From positions 1 to 12,577 of the forward strand of contig CANJZR010000046.1 in the NCBI GenBank assembly GCA_947479075.1: a stretch of 12,577 bases of DNA, in the 5' to 3' direction. Under the pieces are notes generated by a model. It did not search any database. It was given only the letters and a program-made list of their open reading frames with translations, and was not told the origin of the DNA. Source of the DNA: Planctomycetaceae bacterium. GTDB lineage: Bacteria; Planctomycetota; Planctomycetia; Planctomycetales; Planctomycetaceae. The translations under genes and the position numbers were made by a program. Below are positions 6,966 through 12,577 of the stretch, in pieces. The stretch's first letter is position 1. Each line of letters opens with the position of its first letter.

Positions 6966-7010
6966 ATTTTCATTGGAGGCCGGAGCCTCTGCTGGTCACC
7001 CGGTTTCGCT

Positions 7011-9197
7011 TCACACCTGCCAGTTTCGGATATCGAAATCGTCAGCGGGCACGGTCAATTCGATCATCCCTTCCGAGGGAATGCGATCGAGGCTGTTACG
7101 AGCTTCGAAAAGCTCCACATAGAAATGGACACCCTGACCGGCCGTCAGCCCCAGATCGACCAGCGGGATCGACACCACAGCCACATCTTCGACTGCCGCC
7201 GCCGCGACCGATTTCTCTGGCGTTCCGCCACGAAACAGCGTCAGTTCGAGGGTTCCCGCGTCGCACAACTTCACACGAACTTCGTGCCCGTCTGGTTCCA
7301 GGAAGCGAATCCTGAGTTCCTGACCTGGCTGGAGGTCGTCCTTGGCCCGGCATGCGGTGTCGCAGCGAATGAGCAGTGACTTCTTATTGAAGCCGAAGTG
7401 CAGGTTGCGAATGACGCCCTGAGTCACGCGAGCCATGGTGCCGCGTTCCGAACCGGCGACGAAATGGCCAGCGCTCATCCACTCGAAATACCTCCGCCGA
7501 CCGTCGGGTTTGACCTCGAGCAGATGGCGGGGCTGGGTGTGGACACTCTCCTTGTGGATCTGGCAAATCGGACGCAACAGCACGTTCGGCGGCGACTCAC
7601 CCAGCAGACGGAAGACGTTCTGCAGGTGTCTCCGGAAGAGCTGATCAAACAGGTCATCCTGGCCTGAGGAACGGTCGTCGCCATACCACCAGAACCAGTC
7701 GCTTCCCTCGGCGATGTCGAGTTCGCGCCACGCCTTGTTGAGAGTGGCCTGATCGAACTTTCCGCTGGCTACCTGCTGCTTGAGAAACTCCCGCGTGAGG
7801 TGCAGGATATCCCACCCCTGGCGGTCTTCCGCATGGCCGATCCAGATGTAGAAGTCGGAGTTAATCCAGCTTCCCGCATGCAACTTGTGCAGGCGTTCGG
7901 GAGCGGGCGCAGCCTCCAGGTGATCACAGATCCGCATCGGACGCACATCGGAATGTCGCACCGCTTCGCGATACAACGTCCGCAGGAACACCACGCCGCC
8001 GTCGCGATAATGCTCCCAGCAGTTCTCCCCGTCGAGAACCACCGGCACGATGACCGGTTGATCGGGATTGTCCCGGCGAATGACGCGTCCGACCTCCGCA
8101 CTGGAGTTGAGCAATGTATGCGCTGCTGACACCGGGTCCTGCCGCTGGGCCTCGAATCCGATGAAATCGCTCAACCCCAGATCGCGGAAGATCAGCTGCA
8201 GCGATTGCCCCTGATGCTCCCAGCGCCACGGGCGGTACAGCAGATCGGGCCGGTTGATTCGCTTATGGCCGTCACGATGGATCGCTCCATCGAGAGACCG
8301 CGAGAGAATTCCCTCGTCGGTCGCGATCCACTGAATGCCCGCTTCGATGATGGCGGGAAGGATGTCGGCCGAGACCGATCCCTCCGAGGGCCACATGCCG
8401 CGTGGCTTGCGTCCGAAGAGCTTCTCATGCAGCTCCACAGCTGTGCGGATGTGACGGACCGCATCCTCCGCATAGCTCTCCAATGAATTCGGCAGCTGAC
8501 AGTTGGGCATCGCCTGCCGGGCGGAGCGTTTGTCCCACAGCAGGGGCAGGATCGGGTGGTAGAACGGCGTCGTGGTCAGCTCGACCTGGCCGCTGTCCTG
8601 TAGCTCCTTGTGCAGTGGAATCACCTGGGCCACGATGTCCCGTTGCTTGGCCAGCAGCCACTGCTTGTCGGCTTCCGTGTAGTCACGGGCCTTCTCGCGG
8701 AACTCCTTGAGCTCGGCGTCCTGCTCAAACAACAGCTCATGAAACCACGACAGATTGTGCCACACCTGCAGATCGCGCATGTCTTGCGAGGTCAGCCGCG
8801 TGATGGCTGCATCAGCCGCCGATGGCTGTGTGAAACGCTTGCGATGGAGTTCCAGATACCGGGGAAACGGGCGAATCATCGATTCGAGATTCGCCGCGAA
8901 GAAGTTGTCGACCAGATACCGGGCATCGTGCAACGACAACCCGTCAGCGGGCATCCGCGACACATCAAGATGCCGGTCGCTGCCTCCTGCCGCATAGCGC
9001 TGGATCTGAACGAGCAAACTCGGAACCAGATTGATCGAACAGCGGAACTCGGGGACCTCCTTAATATGGAGGGCCATCCCGATGTAGTCCTTGGTCGAAT
9101 GAAACCGCACCCACGGCATCAGCGTTTCACCCGCGACGTCGTCGGGGTAGTACGGTTGGTGCTGATGCCAGAGAATCGCCAGAGAGACAGGGGGCAT
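7011..9197 (-). CDS. Glycoside hydrolase family 57 (alpha-glucan-active)
   Basis: A 728-residue GH57 enzyme that cleaves or transfers alpha-glucan chains with retention; related enzymes are alpha-amylases, amylopullulanases, 4-alpha-glucanotransferases and branching enzymes. Conserved regions in order: HQHQP at 11-15; YHPILPLL at 213-220; GMWPSEGSV at 267-275; ATDEG at 292-296 with E295 the expected nucleophile; VLDGENCWEHY at 387-397 with D389 the expected proton donor; and GSWINSDFYIWIG at 442-454. The C-terminal 160 residues form a beta-rich domain typical of the amylopullulanase-like branch. ATG 9197 is chosen because AGAGGA lies 7 nt upstream; ATG 9218 and a start at 9251 are in frame but add residues before the catalytic barrel. 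No signal peptide, so probably intracellular glycogen or maltodextrin turnover. It is the last gene of a probable transaldolase/pseudo-sulfatase/GH57 operon and ends at the 6926-6965 terminator. Precise activity is not assignable. Confidence 0.93.
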   Translation of the reverse strand: MPPVSLAILWHQHQPYYPDDVAGETLMPWVRFHSTKDYIGMALHIKEVPEFRCSINLVPSLLVQIQRYAAGGSDRHLDVSRMPADGLSLHDARYLVDNFFAANLESMIRPFPRYLELHRKRFTQPSAADAAITRLTSQDMRDLQVWHNLSWFHELLFEQDAELKEFREKARDYTEADKQWLLAKQRDIVAQVIPLHKELQDSGQVELTTTPFYHPILPLLWDKRSARQAMPNCQLPNSLESYAEDAVRHIRTAVELHEKLFGRKPRGMWPSEGSVSADILPAIIEAGIQWIATDEGILSRSLDGAIHRDGHKRINRPDLLYRPWRWEHQGQSLQLIFRDLGLSDFIGFEAQRQDPVSAAHTLLNSSAEVGRVIRRDNPDQPVIVPVVLDGENCWEHYRDGGVVFLRTLYREAVRHSDVRPMRICDHLEAAPAPERLHKLHAGSWINSDFYIWIGHAEDRQGWDILHLTREFLKQQVASGKFDQATLNKAWRELDIAEGSDWFWWYGDDRSSGQDDLFDQLFRRHLQNVFRLLGESPPNVLLRPICQIHKESVHTQPRHLLEVKPDGRRRYFEWMSAGHFVAGSERGTMARVTQGVIRNLHFGFNKKSLLIRCDTACRAKDDLQPGQELRIRFLEPDGHEVRVKLCDAGTLELTLFRGGTPEKSVAAAAVEDVAVVSIPLVDLGLTAGQGVHFYVELFEARNSLDRIPSEGMIELTVPADDFDIRNWQV

Positions 9198-9342
9198 GAC
9201 CGATTCCTCTAATGACATGAGCGCGAACGCAGTGTAGCAGTTGCCACTCACCGGCGTCCGCGCGAAGTCCTAGAGAAAATGGGAATCCGTGTCCCCAACC
9301 GGCCACCGATCGGTTTTATCGGAACTCGAACCGCTCTCCCGA

Positions 9343-10470
9343 TCAGTCGGCCAGAGCCCGCAGCTGGTCGACGAGATCTGGGTGCTGCCCCGCCACGTTG
9401 AGCAAGTCCCACGCATCTTCCGGCTTAAGGGTCAGCCACTCCATCAGCTCGGTGTCGTGTGTCGACTGATCGGAAGAGGCTCGGACAAGCTGAGCGTCCG
9501 AGGTCCGAATCAGTGTTTCACCGATTTGGCTAGTCACCTGCACGCTGGCCCGCCCGGGATGGGCCTTCTGCATGACTGCGAGCAGGTCAGCCAGACCTGC
9601 GTCGAGGGAAGTACCAAGGCTCCCACCCAACCATTCGCAAATGGTTCGAGCGATGTCAGGAGTTTGAACCAGCTCCAGCACCGTCGAACCCCCTGCATGC
9701 CCTGCCCCCACCTGCACAATCAGCGGGACGCGGACGAGTTCGGTGTGCAGCTGGACAGGGCGTTCAATCGGCATCTGGTGAGGGAGATGGTCCCCCTGCA
9801 ACCCGGCAATGATGAGCAGACATTCCTCGTGGGCATGTCGCTGGAACTCTCGAATCAGCCGCCCCAGCCGATCATCGAGCTTCTCGACCGATGCGGCATA
9901 CAGGGCCAGGCTCAACCGCTCGACCACGGGGTCGGGAGCGTCGGGCTGCCGTGTACGCGAGAAAGCCCCCTCATGAACCAGTTCCTCAACAGCCAGAGCG
10001 GGAGTCATCTCCTCTGACTCATCGGCGAGCAGCTCTTCCCACGGCGTCCCCAGCAGACGGGCCACCTCCGCTTCCCAGCCTGTGTGATCCGGCACCCACG
10101 GATTGGGAATTCCCACCCCCTGAATCCAGGTCAGCCCCGGCTGCAGGCTCGTCAGCTGTTGCCGGATGGCAGTGACGCTCTCGAGCACCCAGTGACGAGG
10201 CATCTCGTCCGGAGACTGCCGCAAGTGATCGACAGCAATCCCCGCTGCCCGCAGCGCATGGAACGCTTCCGCGACGCGCGGATGAGCTGCCCAGTCGTCT
10301 GCAAGTATTTGCCCCCGCCCGGGGACCGCATGGCAGAAACACTGGTGAAACACCGCAGCCCGCGCAGCGAGTTGATCAATCGCCGGGGTCCGCACCCGAT
10401 ACTGCCCGTACGCCCCGATCTGGCTGGCAGCGATGTGGTCGAGCGTGATCAGAACAACGTGACGGGGCAA
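9343..10470 (-). CDS. Degenerate sulfatase-fold protein (pseudo-sulfatase)
   Basis: Numbering from TTG 10470 (375 residues). The scaffold matches type I sulfatases of the alkaline phosphatase superfamily: VVLITLD at 5-11, IGAYGQ at 18-23, TPAIDQLA at 28-35, LHTELVRVPLIV at 241-252, LVQTPDIARTI at 267-277, and a C-terminal LLNVAGQHPDLVDQLRAL. The catalytic residues are gone: the second metal-binding Asp after D11 is His12, the C/S-x-P-S-R formylglycine motif reads A48-V-P-G-R, and the metal-binding DHG(E) loop is replaced by AGLQGDH (222-228). It is also shorter than the usual 450-550 residues. No frameshift or stop interrupts it, so it looks like a maintained pseudoenzyme. The frame extends upstream to GTG 10602, which overlaps the transaldolase stop (TAGTG); that start would add 44 Arg/Ser-rich residues unlike the family. 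No signal peptide. Substrate binding or a scaffold role is inference. Confidence 0.82.
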   Translation of the reverse strand: MPRHVVLITLDHIAASQIGAYGQYRVRTPAIDQLAARAAVFHQCFCHAVPGRGQILADDWAAHPRVAEAFHALRAAGIAVDHLRQSPDEMPRHWVLESVTAIRQQLTSLQPGLTWIQGVGIPNPWVPDHTGWEAEVARLLGTPWEELLADESEEMTPALAVEELVHEGAFSRTRQPDAPDPVVERLSLALYAASVEKLDDRLGRLIREFQRHAHEECLLIIAGLQGDHLPHQMPIERPVQLHTELVRVPLIVQVGAGHAGGSTVLELVQTPDIARTICEWLGGSLGTSLDAGLADLLAVMQKAHPGRASVQVTSQIGETLIRTSDAQLVRASSDQSTHDTELMEWLTLKPEDAWDLLNVAGQHPDLVDQLRALAD

Positions 10471-10601
10471 TTCAGACTCGAGGCAATCAGGGAATGAACG
10501 TGAGCGGCAAGGTGCCAGCCGCCCACAGAAGGAACTAGAGCGTATTGAACAGACTTTCCTGTCCGTTCTTTCTGGGACCGAAGACGAACGGCCAACCTGC
10601 A

Positions 10602-11654
10602 CTAGGCTTGGCCGAGCTCGGCACGCTTGGTACCGATCAGCTGGATCAGTGCTTTCTGCGGATCGGCGAACTTCTTCAGGCCTTCGTCCATGAGCGTCTG
10701 TTCCATCTTCGCAAAGTCGACCTTCGCGTCGATCTCGGCCAGCACCTCTGCGGGAGGCAACTGATCGATCCGGCGCGAGTAGCTCTTTCCGAGCTTCTGC
10801 ACTGCTGCGTTTGTGGCGGGGGGATTCGTCTGGATGTCGGAACCGGCGAGGGCACTGACATACTTATCGGCTGGCAGGTTCGGGTCCTTGGTTCCCGTGC
10901 TGGCGAAGACGATTTCCTGCTTGCGGGGCAACGAGTGCTGAGCCCACCAAGCGTTATTCTCGGCCCAGATCCGCTGAGCATTCACGATCCCGACGAGTCC
11001 TTGAGCCGCCGGGGTCAGGCTGGGCACTTTCGCAGCGGTATAGACATCAATGCGGCTGACGAAAATGCTGTAGACTGATTTGAGACTCCGAGGATCCTTG
11101 CGGCGCTGAGCCCCGCGCCAGACGGCATCGCGTGCCGCCTGATACTGCCGTGACGAGAAGATCAGCGTCACGTTGAGCGTGATCCCGGCTGCGGAGAGTT
11201 CCTCCAGGCACGCCAGTCCCGCGGGCGTGGCGGGGACTTTAATCATGCGATTGGTGTGACCAGCGCTCCACGCCTTCCCGAGTTCCACATACTTCGCCGC
11301 CCGTTCGGCGGTGCTCAGAGTGCAACTGGCGTCTTCCAGCAGCGGATCGAGTTCAAAACTGACGTAGCCGTCGTCTCCCTGCGTCCGCTGATAGACATCG
11401 GCAAACACCGCTTCGGCCCGCGAGACAAGCTGGTCAGTCATCTTCCAGGCAACCGTCGAATCATCGAACCCCTGCCCGATCAGCTGCTTTATCTCGCCGT
11501 CAAACCGCCCGGTCTTAATGAGATCGGCCACGATGATCGGATTAGAGGTGGCCCCGGTCGCTCCCAGAGCGTGGTTCTCCTGGACCAGTACCGGATCAAT
11601 GCTGTCGAGCCACAGCCGGGTTCCACAGGCCACCAGTGATTGCAGTCCGGTCAT
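10602..11654 (-). CDS. tal: Transaldolase
   Basis: Non-oxidative pentose phosphate enzyme that moves a dihydroxyacetone unit between sedoheptulose 7-phosphate and glyceraldehyde 3-phosphate through a Schiff base; cytoplasmic. Numbering from ATG 11654 (350 residues): LWLDSI with D17, GATSNP with N38, NRMIKVPATPAG (135-146) with K139 as the Schiff-base lysine, NVTLIFS with N161 and T163, FVSRID with S200-R201, and ASTGTKDP (251-258). Length and the long insert between strands fit the larger 350-380-residue bacterial subgroup rather than the 317-residue TalB type. The frame runs back to 11741, but ATG 11654 aligns with family N-termini and has GGGGA about 10 nt upstream. It is the first gene of the minus-strand cluster; its stop overlaps a possible GTG start of the sulfatase-fold gene. 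The divergent PH-like gene starts 227 bp away, so promoters for both probably lie between them. Confidence 0.93.
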   Translation of the reverse strand: MTGLQSLVACGTRLWLDSIDPVLVQENHALGATGATSNPIIVADLIKTGRFDGEIKQLIGQGFDDSTVAWKMTDQLVSRAEAVFADVYQRTQGDDGYVSFELDPLLEDASCTLSTAERAAKYVELGKAWSAGHTNRMIKVPATPAGLACLEELSAAGITLNVTLIFSSRQYQAARDAVWRGAQRRKDPRSLKSVYSIFVSRIDVYTAAKVPSLTPAAQGLVGIVNAQRIWAENNAWWAQHSLPRKQEIVFASTGTKDPNLPADKYVSALAGSDIQTNPPATNAAVQKLGKSYSRRIDQLPPAEVLAEIDAKVDFAKMEQTLMDEGLKKFADPQKALIQLIGTKRAELGQA

Positions 11655-11881
11655 TTGAGCTGTCCCCAAAGTGCTCAGGAGAAAAAACACACAACGGTTA
11701 TCCTCGCCCGCAACCTTCTCCGTGGCAAGTCGGTTTCCCAAACCTTGAAACTGGAACGGGTTCAGTGGCGGATCGCCGGTCGGTCTGGTAGGGTTTCAGA
11801 ACCAAAATCTTCGCTATTCGGTGGGAAGTCTCCGAACGACGCGAGGATCTTGTCGAGCCAACGTGTGCGGACGAGGTGATC

Positions 11882-12397
11882 GTGGAAGTCTTGGCGGAAA
11901 CACAGGCAATCGCAGGCGTCAGCGGCAAAGAACGCGTGATCGAGGTCACCTATCCGTCCATTGCTGCCACAGGACTGGGACGGTTGATTGGGACGATCTG
12001 CTTCTCGATTCCCGTGAAGATCGGTGGCGTTCCGCTTTCGTGTCTGCTGTTTGGTCTGCCTCTGGCCCCTCTCGGAGCCTTGATCTACCTCAGCCAGAAA
12101 GTGCTGGGGGATCGTTACATCCTGACCAATAAATCCGTCGAAATCCGCAAGTCGATCGGCAGCAATCTGGTCGGTCGCGTGGAGTTGTCCAGCCTGGCTG
12201 ACATCACCGTCAGCGTTCTGGGCGGACAGGAGTTCAGCCGCGCCGGAAACCTCCAGCTGCGCGACAGCAAGGGCAGCATTCTGGCGACGCTGAACGGAGT
12301 CGTCTGGCCGGAGCGTCTGAAGAGCGCCATCCTGGAAGCCCGGCAGGCCCGCGTGAGTAACGATGCGGCATTCGCCCAGATTCAGGCCCGCAAGTAA
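11882..12397 (+). CDS. Small membrane protein with bacterial PH-like domain
   Basis: A 171-residue protein. Residues about 33-72 are hydrophobic, with Pro and Gly breaks (GTICFSIPVKIGG, then LSCLLFGLPLAPLGALIYL), consistent with one or two membrane-associated helices. The following part, starting GDRYILTNKSVEIRK (76-90) and continuing VELSSLADITVSV, has the strand pattern and the RY-x-LTN-x-x-[VL] opening typical of bacterial PH (DUF304-like) domains, ending in a C-terminal helix (WPERLKSAILEAR). GTG 11882 is chosen because GAGG lies 5 nt upstream; GTG 11876 is in frame but overlaps that ribosome binding site. Bacterial PH domains of this sort are mostly uncharacterised, so the function is unknown. 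The gene is divergent from the transaldolase and followed by a flank rich in inverted repeats. Confidence 0.82.
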   Translation: MEVLAETQAIAGVSGKERVIEVTYPSIAATGLGRLIGTICFSIPVKIGGVPLSCLLFGLPLAPLGALIYLSQKVLGDRYILTNKSVEIRKSIGSNLVGRVELSSLADITVSVLGGQEFSRAGNLQLRDSKGSILATLNGVVWPERLKSAILEARQARVSNDAAFAQIQARK

Positions 12398-12441
12398 CCG
12401 GCCTCTTTGGCGGCATTCTCGATAAATAATCGAAACCCACA

Positions 12442-12484
12442 GCGATTCCCCGGGGTCCAAACCCCCGTTGGAAGGGTAAATCGC
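12442..12484 (+). other. Long imperfect stem-loop, possible structured RNA
   Basis: The 14-nt left arm 12442-12455 (GCGATTCCCCGGGG) pairs completely with three blocks to its right: CCCCG (12463-12467), GGG (12474-12476) and AATCGC (12479-12484), leaving a 7-nt apical loop and two right-side bulges of 6 and 2 nt. The apical 5-bp stem with loop TCCAAAC resembles a tRNA T-arm, but no acceptor or anticodon arms accompany it. No T-tract follows, so it is not a typical terminator. Confidence 0.35.
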
Positions 12485-12511
12485 AGTGTTGAAATCACAT
12501 TTGCTCTTGCA

Positions 12512-12549
12512 CTTCCGCCTCGAGTTGTCCACAAGACAACGTACGGAAG
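12512..12549. other. Imperfect palindrome near the right edge
   Basis: An inner perfect inverted repeat GTTGTC (12524-12529) and GACAAC (12535-12540) with a 5-nt loop is flanked by a second perfect pair CTTCCG (12512-12517) and CGGAAG (12544-12549), with an asymmetric internal loop. It could be an operator for a gene beyond the edge, or an RNA hairpin. No gene is visible from 12398 to 12577. Confidence 0.35.
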
Positions 12550-12577
12550 CATGGACGCGCCATGTCTCACAATACCC

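Noticed and set aside
9252..9342. Terminator hairpin between the pseudo-sulfatase and GH57 genes (CCGAT/ATCGG)
   Set aside because: Only 5 bp, no T-tract on the minus strand; insufficient to split the cluster.
10471..10602. N-terminal extension of the sulfatase-fold protein to GTG 10602
   Set aside because: The 44 added residues are Arg/Ser/Cys-rich and precede the normal sulfatase N-terminus; kept only as an alternative start because of the TAGTG overlap.
12398..12475. Possible tRNA, from the T-arm-like stem with loop TCCAAAC
   Set aside because: No matching acceptor strand upstream, no D-arm, and the candidate anticodon loop lacks T33; T-loop position 55 is C.
1..12577. CRISPR array, insertion sequence, prophage or toxin-antitoxin pair
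   Set aside because: No spaced direct repeats, transposase, integrase, terminal repeats with target duplications or small paired genes of those types were seen.

Overview
This window (about 57% GC by eye) looks like ordinary chromosomal DNA from a member of the Planctomycetota. That assignment is inference. It rests on the FHA-GAF histidine kinase, the small PH-like membrane protein, the sulfatase-fold protein, the secreted protein of unknown function and the loose gene packing. There is no transposase, phage gene, CRISPR array, rRNA or recognisable tRNA.

Layout from left to right. (1) 1-2072, minus strand: a homoserine O-acetyltransferase (metX) cut by the left edge, preceded by a short-chain dehydrogenase with an unusual basic tail. 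(2) 2073-2458: a divergent intergenic stretch whose right end forms two hairpins just ahead of a plus-strand gene for a secreted protein of unknown function (2459-3265). (3) 3266-3745: about 480 bases without a credible gene, possibly a dispersed repeat or gene remnant. (4) 3746-5479, minus strand: an orphan FHA-GAF-histidine kinase. (5) 5711-6445, plus strand: a compact unit with promoter-like boxes, a 39-residue CxxC/CxxC zinc-ribbon protein, a RidA-like protein and a clear intrinsic terminator. (6) 6561-6902, plus strand: an Ala-rich heptad-repeat lipoprotein, followed by a strong bidirectional terminator. (7) 11654 down to 7011, minus strand: transaldolase, a sulfatase-fold protein that lacks the catalytic residues, and a GH57 glycoside hydrolase. 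These three probably form a carbohydrate-related operon. (8) 11882-12397, plus strand: a small membrane protein with a PH-like domain, followed to the right edge by a stretch rich in inverted repeats.

Functional links. The transaldolase (pentose phosphate pathway) and GH57 (alpha-glucan metabolism) share a transcription direction with the degenerate sulfatase, which suggests a central-carbon/storage-glucan theme. MetX supplies activated homoserine for methionine synthesis. RidA detoxifies reactive enamine/imine intermediates of amino-acid metabolism. The kinase has no receiver-domain gene beside it in this window, so its output is unknown.

No clearly new multi-gene system is visible. The best leads are the conserved-frame pseudo-sulfatase, the zinc-ribbon microprotein paired with RidA, the kinase H-box with His in place of the usual acidic residue, and the structured flank at the right edge.
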